DNA from: Lewinellaceae bacterium SD302
GTDB taxonomy: Bacteria; Bacteroidota; Bacteroidia; Chitinophagales; Saprospiraceae
Assembly: GCA_002591745.1 (NCBI GenBank)
Contig: PDLQ01000040.1
Coordinates: 1 to 40,740 of the forward strand
Direction: 5' to 3'
DNA length: 40,740 nt
Part shown: positions 1-8,790 of the stretch, piece by piece
How positions within the stretch are numbered: position 1 is the stretch's first letter
How the letters are laid out: every line of letters starts with the position of its first letter
The notes under the pieces: model-generated
Told to the model about the DNA's origin: nothing
Databases searched by the model: none
The model's input: only the letters and a program-made list of their open reading frames with translations
Translations under genes and position numbers: made by a program

Positions 1-119
1 CTGTTACATCTTCACAAGTTTATTGAATTTGTCACGGGGTGTGGCGTCCCGGAGTACTCCGGGATTAGCGCATCTGTTACATCTTCACAAGTTTATTGAA
101 TTTGTCACGGGGTGTGGCG
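1..119 (+). repeat. 46-bp direct repeat carrying the leader and 5' end of tRNA-Pro
   Basis: Positions 1-46 are repeated exactly at 74-119 (period 73). Each copy holds a 34-nt leader followed by the first 12 nt of the tRNA-Pro gene. The left copy does not continue into a tRNA: at 47-64 it has an 18-bp perfect palindrome (TCCCGGAGTACTCCGGGA) where the D-loop should be, then TTAGCGCA as in the real gene, and then the leader starts again. The left unit is therefore a broken tRNA 5' fragment in tandem with the intact gene. The array may extend left of the window. Confidence 0.85.
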
Positions 120-182
120 CAGTCCGGTTAGCGCACCTGTTTTGGGAACAGGGGGCCGCAGGTTCGAATCCTGCCACCCCGA
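108..182 (+). tRNA. tRNA-Pro (anticodon TGG)
   Basis: The sequence folds as a complete cloverleaf. The acceptor stem CGGGGTG (108-114) pairs with CACCCCG (175-181), followed by discriminator A182. The D-stem is GCGC/GCGC, the anticodon stem CCTGT/ACAGG (136-140/148-152), and the T-arm GCAGG-TTCGAAT-CCTGC. The 7-nt anticodon loop at 141-147 places TGG at 143-145, which reads proline CCN codons. The 3' CCA is not encoded. A terminator hairpin follows 13 nt downstream. Confidence 0.95.
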
Positions 183-194
183 CATTTTCACTCT

Positions 195-232
195 AAAAGC
201 CTTCGATCATTATTTGGTCGAAGGCTTTTTTT
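195..232 (+). terminator. Rho-independent terminator of tRNA-Pro
   Basis: A perfect 12-bp stem (195-206 with 218-229; AAAAGCCTTCGA and its complement) has an 11-nt loop and runs into a T-rich tract. It sits directly behind the tRNA, so it should end that transcript. Confidence 0.9.
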
Positions 233-305
233 ATTTCCTGTTTCCGATCATATTTCTTCTAAGCCAGGCAGCGTTCGAGCACGCAGTACGCGACCGTAGG
301 AAGCC

Positions 306-319
306 ATCCTGCCACCCCG
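306..319 (+). repeat. 14-nt copy of the tRNA-Pro 3' end
   Basis: ATCCTGCCACCCCG repeats positions 168-181 of the tRNA exactly. Such tails can be left by elements integrating into a tRNA 3' end, or by decay of a second tRNA copy. The rest of 233-457 shows no gene or other structure that I can support. Confidence 0.5.
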
Positions 320-457
320 TCCGACTACGTCTGAACAGTAGAATCCGCGTCGATCTACGTGAAGCAATGGTTAAAATCAAGAATTACTTGGTAGTCACTA
401 ACCAGCACTCAATCGAACAATTCCACCTAACTACTCCGTTACAGCAGCAAAGCTCAA

Positions 458-781
458 ATGCAAATCCCCAACCTTCTTCTTCAAAGTAACGAACTGGCCC
501 AGGACGTTTGGTGGGTCGCCGGTGCGGCCATCGTCCTCATCATCGCCTACTTCATGACGCGGAATTATCAGAAAAAACAAAAAACTCGTGAAGACCTGCC
601 CCCGAGAACGAGGATCGTCAACGATAGTAACTACAACATCGACAATACGGGCACGGAAGATAAAAATCTCGGTAAATTAGCGGACAATGAAGCCGATGTA
701 GTGATCGATAAAATGAAAAAGTCGGATTACATTCCCAGCGATGAGGAGTTCCATGACTTGCGCAAAGCCGATAAAAGCTAA
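458..781 (+). CDS. small single-pass membrane protein, unknown function
   Basis: The product is 107 aa and I do not recognise the family. Residues about 17-34 are strongly hydrophobic and flanked by charged residues (YFMTRNYQKKQK follows), so one membrane helix with a basic, then acidic, cytoplasmic tail of about 70 residues is likely. There is no signal peptidase or lipobox site. It lies about 65 bp before the lptF/lptG-type gene on the same strand, but a -7 box between them suggests the permease has its own promoter. The start ATG at 458 is the only good one. Real coding is supported by its position and a plausible membrane-protein pattern, not by homology. Confidence 0.6.
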   Translation: MQIPNLLLQSNELAQDVWWVAGAAIVLIIAYFMTRNYQKKQKTREDLPPRTRIVNDSNYNIDNTGTEDKNLGKLADNEADVVIDKMKKSDYIPSDEEFHDLRKADKS

Positions 782-829
782 AGAATTACTAAAAGACGAC
801 TACTGCTTTCCAAAGGTGATGGACAAGCT

Positions 830-837
830 TATCTTTG
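830..837 (+). promoter_or_regulatory. -7 promoter box of the lptF/lptG-type gene
   Basis: TATCTTTG matches the Bacteroidota sigma-A -7 consensus TAnnTTTG. It ends 9 nt before the ATG at 847, so the transcript would have almost no leader. Confidence 0.55.
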
Positions 838-846
838 CAGCGCCCC

Positions 847-2493
847 ATGAAGCAATTGGATAAACTCATGGCCCGTTCTTTCATCGGGCCGTTCATCGTT
901 ACTTTCGCCATCGCAATGTTCGTCTTGCTGATGCAGATTCTCTGGGTCTACCTGGATGATATTGCTGGGAAGGGGCTGAGTTTCTTTCAGGTGGTCGAGT
1001 TGATCGGCTACAAGTGCGTTGGTCTTATTCCGTTGGCCCTCCCACTATCTCTGCTGATTTCCTCAGTTATGGTGCTGGGGTCCTTAGCCGAACATTACGA
1101 GTTGAGTAGCTTCAAGTCGGCCGGTGTCAGTCTTTTTCGGATCATGGGCGTTATGATTCTTTTCGGGATTGTCGGTAGTGGCATTAGTTATGCCTGTTCG
1201 GATTACGTAATCCCCGCCGCCAATATTCAGTTTGGCGCCAGGATGTACGACATCCAGCAAAAAAAGCCGACCCTCAGCCTGGAAGCCGGATCATTTAACG
1301 AAGATTTTAGCGAGTTCGTGATCCGGATCGGAAGTAAAGGAGACGATGGCGAACAGATCAACGATGTTCACATCTATGACCACAGTAAGACTAATATCGG
1401 TCAAATGAGCCAGATCGTCGCTGAAACCGGAAGAATGTACACCGAAGGCGGCAGTGATCTTTTCGTTATGCATCTGGAAAACGGGCACCAGTACGCCGAG
1501 ACCTCCCCCCGAGGCGGCAAGAAGAACACGCGCCAAATGACGTACGTGCGAACAGCTTTTGAGGAATGGACCAAAATTTTCGACCTCAGCCAGTTCAATC
1601 TCCAGAGAACCAGTCGCAACCTTTTCAACCAAAACCGCGCCATGCTGGCGACCTGGCAACTCCAGAATGCCGTCGACTCCATCGACCTCGACATCATGGA
1701 GCGTAAACAGATTCTCAGTAACTACCTCATTAACTACTTGCCACGACTTACCAGAGATACAATTAAGTATCGAACTGCCACCTCAAAGCTCGATGAACAG
1801 CCCGGAACGACCCGCATCGACGCCGGTAAGCCAGTTACGGAGGAAAAGGGTGAAGAAAAAAAGCGAGTAAGCAAAAAAAGACCCAAGCGCCAGGAACCAA
1901 AATTGGGTAAAACGGCCCGACGCAATGCCTACAAGCACTCGCTGATTACCGGCTTCAAAGACGATAAAGGTGTGGAGGCTTTGTTCAGTACCTTGCCTAA
2001 GAATGAAAGAACGCGTGTCCTTAACCGCGCCAGAACCGCCGTCCGGGCCATCCTCTCCCAGGCCGAAAGCAGCAATCGCATCCTGCCCTCTATCGCCGAG
2101 ACGCGGGTCAAGCACGTTTACGATTTACACATGAAGTATAGTATGGCACTGGTCTGTATCATATTCATTTTCATTGGTGCCCCCATGGGGGCCATCGTGC
2201 GTAAGGGTGGTTTTGGTTATCCCATCCTGGTGAGTATCATCTTTTTCGTCATTTTTATTATCCTGACGATTTTCTGCCGTAAGCTCGCAGAGTCTTTCGT
2301 ACTTACCGGAGAACTGGCCGGCTGGATGCCCTGCCTGGTCCTCTTCCCGGTTGGAATGTTCCTCACCTTCATGGCGATGAACGACCGTAAACTCGGAAGT
2401 TTTGAATTCTTCGGTAAGATCCGCGACGGGTTGGTTAATTTGCTGACCAAAAAAAGAACGGATGCCCAAGCACCCCTCGATGAAGTCTCCTGA
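847..2493 (+). CDS. LptF/LptG-family lipopolysaccharide export permease (YjgP/YjgQ)
   Basis: The product is 548 aa. It is an inner-membrane permease of the LptBFG ABC transporter, which extracts LPS from the inner membrane and passes it to LptC/LptA. Three hydrophobic segments lie in the first 125 residues (starting FIGPFIVTFAIAMF), a long soluble periplasmic domain follows, and three more helices lie at the C-terminus (starting near YSMALVCIIFIFIG), the standard LptF/G plan. The protein is longer than the usual 360-400 aa because of a Lys/Glu/Arg-rich insertion in the periplasmic part (the stretch containing KGEEKKRVSKKRPKRQEP). The frame stays open upstream to a TTG at 835, but ATG 847 gives the normal family N-terminus. 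The 3' end overlaps the next gene by 32 bp. Whether it is F or G cannot be decided here. Confidence 0.9.
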   Translation: MKQLDKLMARSFIGPFIVTFAIAMFVLLMQILWVYLDDIAGKGLSFFQVVELIGYKCVGLIPLALPLSLLISSVMVLGSLAEHYELSSFKSAGVSLFRIMGVMILFGIVGSGISYACSDYVIPAANIQFGARMYDIQQKKPTLSLEAGSFNEDFSEFVIRIGSKGDDGEQINDVHIYDHSKTNIGQMSQIVAETGRMYTEGGSDLFVMHLENGHQYAETSPRGGKKNTRQMTYVRTAFEEWTKIFDLSQFNLQRTSRNLFNQNRAMLATWQLQNAVDSIDLDIMERKQILSNYLINYLPRLTRDTIKYRTATSKLDEQPGTTRIDAGKPVTEEKGEEKKRVSKKRPKRQEPKLGKTARRNAYKHSLITGFKDDKGVEALFSTLPKNERTRVLNRARTAVRAILSQAESSNRILPSIAETRVKHVYDLHMKYSMALVCIIFIFIGAPMGAIVRKGGFGYPILVSIIFFVIFIILTIFCRKLAESFVLTGELAGWMPCLVLFPVGMFLTFMAMNDRKLGSFEFFGKIRDGLVNLLTKKRTDAQAPLDEVS

Positions 2494-3238
2494 TGAGCCG
2501 ACAAGGACCGTACGTCCCCGTACCTTCCTCGGTCGGCGTTACCCCCTAGCCACACCTCCACCCCGCAAAAGGATTTTCTTACGGCAAAATCAATTTTTTA
2601 TCGGTGCCTGTATTGTCCTTTTACTGATAGGATACTACTTTATGGCTACCGGAGGTATCACCGATCTGGTGGTCTCCATTAACAAACATCGTACGCCAGG
2701 GCGGGATAACTTTTTCAAAGTTCTTACCAAATTCGGGGAACCCGAAGCCTACGCGGTGCTTGTGGGAATATTCTGCCTGCTCCGATTTCGGAGTGCGATA
2801 TTCGTAGTCCTTACGGGGGCGGCCGCGGGGGTAGTCACCGGCATTCTCAAAACCATTTTTGGCCACGCCCGCCCATTGCGCTACATCTTCGATAATGACG
2901 AGCCGCTGTGGTATACCCTCTCCCGGTTCGACGAGTCCTTTTATCGCAACAGCTGGGCCTATACCAGTTTCCCAAGTGGACATGCGGCTTCGGCTTTCGC
3001 CGTTTTCGGATTCCTTGCCTTTAACGCGAATCGCTACAAAATACCCGTCGCCGTTCTCTGTTTTTTATTCGCCAGTCTGGTTGCCATCAGCCGGATGTAT
3101 CTGCTCATGCATTTTTTGAAGGATGTTACCGTCGGGGCGACCCTCGGTCTGCTGATCGCCGCCGCCATGTTCTACCTGCAATTCAAGGTGTTTCCGGATC
3201 GTAAAGGGTTGGACCGGGGGCTATTGACTCGGTTTTAA
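2462..3238 (+). CDS. PAP2-family membrane phosphatase
   Basis: The product is 258 aa and is an integral-membrane phosphatidic acid phosphatase type 2 protein, such as an undecaprenyl-pyrophosphate or lipid phosphatase. All three family motifs are intact: K130-x6-R137-P138, P171-S-G-H174, and S210-R-x5-H217-x3-D221, the two histidines being catalytic. Hydrophobic helices lie around residues 44-62, 96-128 and 176-236. The N-terminal 40 residues are basic and proline-rich, so translation might instead start at ATG 2480 (MKSPDEP). The start overlaps the end of the LptF/G gene by 32 bp, suggesting cotranscription and possibly translational coupling. The exact lipid substrate is unknown. Confidence 0.9.
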   Translation: MPKHPSMKSPDEPTRTVRPRTFLGRRYPLATPPPRKRIFLRQNQFFIGACIVLLLIGYYFMATGGITDLVVSINKHRTPGRDNFFKVLTKFGEPEAYAVLVGIFCLLRFRSAIFVVLTGAAAGVVTGILKTIFGHARPLRYIFDNDEPLWYTLSRFDESFYRNSWAYTSFPSGHAASAFAVFGFLAFNANRYKIPVAVLCFLFASLVAISRMYLLMHFLKDVTVGATLGLLIAAAMFYLQFKVFPDRKGLDRGLLTRF

Positions 3239-3250
3239 ATTGATAGCTTT

Positions 3251-3398
3251 GCTACTTTGTTAGCCAAAATAGATCGCTTCGCTGTTAGAAAATAGACACT
3301 AGATCGCCACGCTGATAGACTGCTGCTATAGCGCGCCTAGTTTGGAAATTCAGTGTCTAGCGTCTATGATCCAGTATCTTTTTGACTAACAAAGTAGC
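3251..3398. repeat. 148-bp inverted-repeat element, copy A
   Basis: The ends are GCTACTTTGTTAGCCAAAA and the near-perfect complement (18 of 19 match) ending GACTAACAAAGTAGC. An inner stem AGACACT (3294-3300) pairs with AGTGTCT (3352-3358). Copy B at 9942-10089 has the same length and clear sequence similarity throughout. The element is non-coding and fills most of the gap between the PAP2 gene and the next gene. Confidence 0.85.
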
Positions 3399-3491
3399 AA
3401 TGTTGGCTATCAGTCGAAGCGATAGCTTCCGGACGAGCAATACCCAACAACTCACCACTCAATAACCTACCAACTAATAACCACTACTTAT

Positions 3492-4709
3492 ATGAATTCC
3501 CGACCAAAGATCGCCCTCATCCGCGAAGAAAAGACCCCCCCTGACAGTCGCGTTGCCCTCACGCCCAAACAAGCCGCCAAACTCCTGAAAGCCGGTTGGG
3601 ATATTACCGTACAGCCTTCGCCACGACGAGCATTCAAGGATGAAGAGTACGTGAAAGCGGGACTGCCGCTGGTGGAGGATATCTCCGATCGGGACCTGCT
3701 GTTGGGGATAAAAGAAGTTCCGATCGATAACTTGATCCCGAATAAGACCTACTGCTTTTTTGCCCACGTGATCAAGGAACAACCCTATAACCAAAAGTTG
3801 CTGCTGGCACTGCTGGAGAAGAATATTCGCCACGTGGACTACGAGGTGCTAACCGACGAATTGGGGAACCGCCTGATCGCCTTTGGTTATTTTGCCGGTA
3901 TGGTAGGGGCTCATAACGGTGTCTGGGCCTACGGAAAACGAACCGGCAAGTTTGAGTTGCCCCGAATGAACGAATGTTTCGACTATGAGGAAGCCAAAAG
4001 CCACTACGATCGTACGAAGTTGCCGGAAATGAGGGTCGTGCTGACTGGCACCGGACGGGTGGGTAAAGGAGCTGCTCAGGTCTTGAAAGATCTTGGATTA
4101 CGTAAGGTCAGCCCAAAAGATTACCTGCGTAAGGATTACCCCGGTGAAGCAATATTTACCCAGGTGAGCGCCGGTGACTACGCCGAGCATCAGGAAGAGG
4201 GAGACGAATTCAACAAGCAGCACTTCTACGATAACCCCAGGGAGTATAAAAGCAAATTCCAACCTTACTTGAGCAAGAGCGACGTTTTCATTAACGGCGT
4301 TTACTGGGACAATGATGCACCAACCTTCTTTACCCGGGAGGATATGCAGCGCGATGATTTTCGTATTCAGACCGTGGCTGACGTTACCTGCGATATAGCC
4401 CCGGTGGCCAGTGTACCGACTACGCTCAAGGCCAGCACTATCGCTGACCCAGTCTTTGGTTACGACCCGGTTTCCAACGAAGAAAAGCCAGCTTTCTCCA
4501 GTGAATATGTAGATGTGATGTCCATAGACAACTTACCATCGGAGCTTCCCCGCGACGCCAGTAAAGCCTTTGGAGAAATGTTTATTGAGCGGATTTTGCC
4601 TGCTTTTGAGAAGCAGAATAGCCCGCTCTTGGTCCGGGCAACGGTGACTTTAGACGGTGAATTGGGGCCAAACTTCCAATACCTGGTGAATTACCGGGAT
4701 GGAAAGTAG
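3492..4709 (+). CDS. saccharopine/alanine dehydrogenase-like NAD(P)-dependent oxidoreductase
   Basis: The product is 405 aa and belongs to the AlaDH/PNT superfamily, closest in appearance to lysine-forming saccharopine dehydrogenase (LYS1 type). The N-terminal domain begins IALIREEKTPPDSRVALTP, typical of the family. K74 (in GIKEVP) and H92 (in FFAHVIKEQ) sit where the catalytic Lys and His of LYS1 are found. FGYFAGMVGAHNG follows at 131-143. A Rossmann fold with G186-T-G-R-V-G191 binds the dinucleotide. No partner lysine-pathway gene is adjacent, so the substrate (saccharopine, alanine or another amino acid) is not certain. ATG 3492 is the natural start. A repeat element lies upstream and a REP-like hairpin directly downstream. 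Confidence 0.8.
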   Translation: MNSRPKIALIREEKTPPDSRVALTPKQAAKLLKAGWDITVQPSPRRAFKDEEYVKAGLPLVEDISDRDLLLGIKEVPIDNLIPNKTYCFFAHVIKEQPYNQKLLLALLEKNIRHVDYEVLTDELGNRLIAFGYFAGMVGAHNGVWAYGKRTGKFELPRMNECFDYEEAKSHYDRTKLPEMRVVLTGTGRVGKGAAQVLKDLGLRKVSPKDYLRKDYPGEAIFTQVSAGDYAEHQEEGDEFNKQHFYDNPREYKSKFQPYLSKSDVFINGVYWDNDAPTFFTREDMQRDDFRIQTVADVTCDIAPVASVPTTLKASTIADPVFGYDPVSNEEKPAFSSEYVDVMSIDNLPSELPRDASKAFGEMFIERILPAFEKQNSPLLVRATVTLDGELGPNFQYLVNYRDGK

Positions 4710-4738
4710 CGTTTTTGTAATTTTAGGTAGCCTAAATC

Positions 4739-4802
4739 GGTTAGCGACCTCCCGGTCGCTCTAATTTTTATTAGGTGTAGAGCGACCGGGAGGTCGCTAA
4801 CC
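4739..4802. repeat. REP-like GC-rich hairpin (two inverted units)
   Basis: The arms 4739-4762 and 4779-4802 are perfect 24-bp inverted repeats with a 16-nt loop. The core TAGCGACCTCCCGGTCGC can itself fold (GCGAC/GTCGC stem). The same unit recurs five times at 21835-21978. It may act as a transcription terminator or mRNA-stabilising structure between the dehydrogenase and protease genes. Confidence 0.85.
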
Positions 4803-4889
4803 AGAATTTGCACGACTGAAAGGACGTGAACTGTTAGCGTATTTAACTAGTTCATTTATTAATCTCTCACCGAACCAAACCAAAGCCAA

Positions 4890-7634
4890 ATGAGAAATTC
4901 ATTATTTATATTACTCACCTTAATGACTTTTGGGCTTTATGCTCAGGACGAAGTTAAGATGACCAAACTCACTTCCGTGGAAGGCATCACGGAGTACGAA
5001 ATTGAGAACAACGGTCTGCGGGTTTTGCTTTTCCCGGACAAGAGTAAAGAGACCGCTACGGTCAACATCACCTATAAAGTCGGTTCCCGCCACGAGGCCT
5101 ACGGAGAAACCGGTATGGCTCACTTGCTGGAACACCTGGTGTTCAAAGGCACGCCCGACCACCCAGACATTCCCGCTGAACTGACCGAGCACGGCGCCCG
5201 ACCCAACGGAACCACCTGGTACGATCGTACCAACTACTTCGAAACCTTCGCTTCTACTGAAGAGAATATCGAATGGGCCCTGGACCTTGAAGCCGACCGG
5301 ATGGTCAATAGTTTCATTGCCAAAAAAGACCTGGACAGCGAGATGACCGTTGTGCGCAACGAATTCGAATCCGGCGAGAACAGTCCCGTAGGAGTACTGA
5401 TGCAACGGACGATGAACGCTGCCTACCTGTGGCACAACTACGGCAAGACCACCATCGGTTCTAAAGCCGATCTGGAGAACGTGCCGATCGGCCGTCTCCA
5501 GGATTTTTACCGTAAGTACTACCAGCCGGATAACGCCGTGCTGATGGTCTCCGGTAAGTTCGACGAGGAGAAGACGATTGAACTTATTAAAGAAAAATTT
5601 GGCAACATCCCCGCCCCTAACCGGGAAGATGTCCCACTATACCCGACCTACACCCGCGAGCCTGTTCAGGACGGTGAGCGTTTCGTAGAGCTAAAGCGCG
5701 TGGGCGACGTACAGGTCGTGCAAGCTCTCTATCACATCCCCGCCGGAGCCCATCCGGATTACCCCGTGGTAGACATCATTACCGAGGCCCTGACCAGTGA
5801 ACCTAACGGTCGTTTGTACAAGGCACTGGTGGAAGAAGGTCTGGCTACGTCCGTTTGGGGCTTTGCTCCGGCCCTGGCCGAACCCGGCTTCGCATTGTTC
5901 AATATGGAAATTCTGAAGGACGATGATATGATGGCCGCCGAAAAAGCGATGAAAAAGGTTTTTGACGAATTGGCCGAAAACCCACTGAGCGACGAAGAGA
6001 TCAAGCGCGCCAAAGATCGGATGCTGAAGAATTTCGAACTGGTTTTCCGTAATACCGAGCGAGTAGGCACTGGCGTCAGTGAGTACATTGCCCAAGGCGA
6101 CTGGCGACTGGCCTTTATCTACCGCGACCGCCTGGAACAGGTAACTCCGGAAATGGTATCTGCGGTAGCCGAGCGTTACTTCTTACCCAGTAACCGGACT
6201 ACCGGCCGCTTCATCCCCACCGATGAGCCCTTACGTGCTGAAATCCCCGAAGTGAACAGTATCGAGGCTATCGTAGACGGCTACGAAGGCCGGGAAGCCA
6301 TTGCCGAAGGCGAAGAATTTGAACCCAGCCCCGACAACATCGATGGTCGTACGATCACTGGTACTTTGCCAGGCACCAACTTCAAGTACAAGTTGCTGCC
6401 CAAAGAAACCCGCGGCAACAGCGTCGTGGCCACGATGACCCTGCGTTTCGGTAATCTGGACAAGCTGAAAGGACGGGCCACCGAAGGTGAATTCGTCGGT
6501 TCCATGCTCATGATGGGCAGCAAGAACTATGATCGCCAAGCCATCCAGGATAAACTGGATGCGATGAAGGCGCAGGTATCCATCAGCGGTAGTGCTGAAA
6601 ATGCTACCGTACGGATTGAGACCGAGAACGAGCGACTGGTTGAGGTGCTTGAGTTCGTCGGTGAAATTCTTACCACCCCTACTTTCCCCGAGGAAGAGCT
6701 GGCAATCATGAAAAAGGAGCGCCTTGCCGGTGTGGAATCCAGCCGTAGTGAGCCCCAGGCCATCGCCGCCCAGGAATTGTTCCGCCGCCTGCGCCCTTAC
6801 CCGAAAGATCACCCGGACTACCGTCCTACTTTCGACGAAGAAGTAGCTCGCATCAACGACATCGACCAAGATGATCTGGAAGACTTCTACGAAGACTTTT
6901 ACGGAGCCAGTGACGCTACTTTCGGTGCTTCCGGTGATATGGACGCCGATGCCGTGGTAATGACGTTGAAAGAACAGTTCGGTAAGTGGAAAAGCCCCGC
7001 CAAGTACAAACGCATTGCCAGCAAGCATTTCGATGTTGCGGGCGAGAGTGTCAAGTTGGAAACTCCGGATAAGGCCAACGCCATGTTCCTGGCCGCCCAG
7101 AATTTGCCGATCAGTCAGGATCACCCGGATTACGCCGCCCTGACCCTGGCCAATTATATGTTGGGTGGTGGATTCCTGAATAGCCGTCTGGCCAGCCGGA
7201 TTCGTGCCAAGGATGGATTAAGCTACGGCGTAGGCTCTCAGATGAACGCCAGTGCCATTGACGAAACTGGCTTGTTCCTCACCTACGCCATCTACAACCC
7301 TTCCAACCGGGAGGCACTGGAGAAGGCCTTCAAAGAAGAGATCGATCTGGCCCGCGCCGAAGGTTTCACTCAGGAGGAAATTGATGCCGCCCGTGGTGGT
7401 TGGGTACAGTCCCGTAGCGTACGCCGTGCCCAGGACAACTCCATGGCCGGTCAGTTGAATGACTACGCCTACCTCGGCCGCACCATGCAATGGGACGAGG
7501 CCCTGGAGGAGAAGGTGATGAAACTGACCCCGGCCGACGTAAATGCGGCAATGACCAAATATATCGACGTAGATAAAATGATCTCGGTGAAAGCCGGAGA
7601 CTTTAAGAAAACGGAAGGTGTGAAAAAGCCATAA
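4890..7634 (+). CDS. secreted/periplasmic M16 (pitrilysin/insulinase-family) zinc protease
   Basis: The product is 914 aa and opens with a signal peptide (about residues 1-18, ending LYAQ). The inverted zinc motif H78-L-L-E81-H82 is intact, and E158 (in RNEFE), 76 residues later, is the third zinc ligand. The protein has two M16 halves: an active N-terminal half (about 25-480) and a second half (about 500-910) without HxxEH, which normally forms the other side of the clam-shell chamber. It should degrade peptides in the periplasm. It stands as a single gene, with a REP-like hairpin upstream and a clear terminator downstream. A catalytically complete single-chain M16 enzyme of about 900 aa is common in Bacteroidota. 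Confidence 0.93.
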   Translation: MRNSLFILLTLMTFGLYAQDEVKMTKLTSVEGITEYEIENNGLRVLLFPDKSKETATVNITYKVGSRHEAYGETGMAHLLEHLVFKGTPDHPDIPAELTEHGARPNGTTWYDRTNYFETFASTEENIEWALDLEADRMVNSFIAKKDLDSEMTVVRNEFESGENSPVGVLMQRTMNAAYLWHNYGKTTIGSKADLENVPIGRLQDFYRKYYQPDNAVLMVSGKFDEEKTIELIKEKFGNIPAPNREDVPLYPTYTREPVQDGERFVELKRVGDVQVVQALYHIPAGAHPDYPVVDIITEALTSEPNGRLYKALVEEGLATSVWGFAPALAEPGFALFNMEILKDDDMMAAEKAMKKVFDELAENPLSDEEIKRAKDRMLKNFELVFRNTERVGTGVSEYIAQGDWRLAFIYRDRLEQVTPEMVSAVAERYFLPSNRTTGRFIPTDEPLRAEIPEVNSIEAIVDGYEGREAIAEGEEFEPSPDNIDGRTITGTLPGTNFKYKLLPKETRGNSVVATMTLRFGNLDKLKGRATEGEFVGSMLMMGSKNYDRQAIQDKLDAMKAQVSISGSAENATVRIETENERLVEVLEFVGEILTTPTFPEEELAIMKKERLAGVESSRSEPQAIAAQELFRRLRPYPKDHPDYRPTFDEEVARINDIDQDDLEDFYEDFYGASDATFGASGDMDADAVVMTLKEQFGKWKSPAKYKRIASKHFDVAGESVKLETPDKANAMFLAAQNLPISQDHPDYAALTLANYMLGGGFLNSRLASRIRAKDGLSYGVGSQMNASAIDETGLFLTYAIYNPSNREALEKAFKEEIDLARAEGFTQEEIDAARGGWVQSRSVRRAQDNSMAGQLNDYAYLGRTMQWDEALEEKVMKLTPADVNAAMTKYIDVDKMISVKAGDFKKTEGVKKP

Positions 7635-7652
7635 GCCTGGCTAAGTCTATCT

Positions 7653-7690
7653 AAAAAACCTTCCTGGCTACTGCCAGGGAGGTTTTTTAA
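7653..7690 (+). terminator. Rho-independent terminator of the M16 protease gene
   Basis: The stem AAAAAACCTTCCTGGC (7653-7668) pairs with 7673-7688, with one G-T pair and a 4-nt loop, and ends in a T-run. It lies 18 nt after the stop codon. Confidence 0.9.
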
Positions 7691-7693
7691 TTT

Positions 7694-7701
7694 TACCTTT
7701 G
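7694..7701 (+). promoter_or_regulatory. -7 promoter box of the ferredoxin gene
   Basis: TACCTTTG matches TAnnTTTG and lies just behind the upstream terminator, leaving a leader of about 65 nt before the ATG at 7772. Confidence 0.55.
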
Positions 7702-7756
7702 CGTAAATTTTGCGGAACCGGATACAACCAACCTGTTACCAGGACGGTTAACCTAG

Positions 7757-8137
<381 letters not shown>

Positions 8138-8193
8138 GTTGTTGCTGCGTGGTGCTGCTCTGACATGCCGCTGCAAGCGTAGCGCCGTCCTCA

Positions 8194-8703
8194 CTAACGC
8201 CTCACCCCGCCCTCGTCGATAAACCGCTTCTGCACCAACTCGTCTCCCGTTGCTTTCCGTACGTGCAAGACTGCGCCGGCAAAGAACAGCGTCTTTCCCG
8301 CCAGTGCGTGGTTGGCATCCAGCTTGACCGTATGATCATCCCAGCTCAATATTTTGGCGTTGTTGGCCGTGCCATCATCCGAGGTAAGGGTGATGAACTG
8401 CCCTTCCTGTAAAAGCTGTGGGTCGATTTGTTCCTGTTCGTTTTTAAACATGGAGATCGGAAGTTCCAGCAAAAGGTCCGTGCGTGGGCGGCCGTAGGCA
8501 TTTTCCGGGGGCAATAAAAAAGTAAAGCCGGTACCAGGCTTGAGTCCGCGCAAACGGTCTTCCCAGGCCGGGAGCATCTGGCCGACCCCAAACATGAATT
8601 TGAAGGGGTAGCGGGCATCCATTCTTTCCAGTAGCGCACCTTCAGGGCCGTTCTCGCGGACTTCATAGCTGACGGTGACGATGTGATAATCTTCGATCTG
8701 CAT
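8194..8703 (-). CDS. SlyD-like FKBP-type peptidyl-prolyl cis-trans isomerase
   Basis: The product is 169 aa. It catalyses proline isomerisation and acts as a folding chaperone. The FKBP half-domain at 1-75 contains VSYEVRENG and GLKPG. An insert-in-flap domain follows (about 77-125), and then the SlyD signature LDANHALAGKTLFF at 128-141. There is no metal-binding His/Cys-rich tail as in E. coli SlyD. The frame stays open well upstream, but the ATG at 8703 gives the normal family N-terminus (MQIEDYHIVTVSYEV) and avoids overlap with the divergent methyltransferase gene. No signal peptide is seen, so it should be cytoplasmic. Confidence 0.92.
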   Translation of the reverse strand: MQIEDYHIVTVSYEVRENGPEGALLERMDARYPFKFMFGVGQMLPAWEDRLRGLKPGTGFTFLLPPENAYGRPRTDLLLELPISMFKNEQEQIDPQLLQEGQFITLTSDDGTANNAKILSWDDHTVKLDANHALAGKTLFFAGAVLHVRKATGDELVQKRFIDEGGVRR

Positions 8704-8778
8704 AGCGTGTTTTTTGGGAGTAACCAATCCGCGTAAGGATAGTTTGAGTGACCGCTTCCCCTTTGCCATTCGGAACCC

Positions 8779-8786
8779 TACCTTTG
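8779..8786 (+). promoter_or_regulatory. -7 promoter box of the THUMP methyltransferase gene
   Basis: TACCTTTG ends only 4 nt before the ATG at 8791, implying a leaderless or nearly leaderless mRNA. Confidence 0.5.
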
Positions 8787-8790
8787 TCCG

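Noticed and set aside
112..489. 125-aa reading frame over the tRNA and its terminator
   Set aside because: It crosses the tRNA-Pro gene and a strong terminator, and the protein has no coherent features.
3251..3259. GCTACTTTG as a -7 promoter box
   Set aside because: The consensus is TAnnTTTG; this motif has TA and TTTG one base too close, occurs inside genes and in both orientations, and is only sometimes upstream of a gene.
6231..7124. 297-aa frame antisense to the M16 protease gene
   Set aside because: It is a shadow of a clearly real gene with intact catalytic motifs, and has no domain features of its own.
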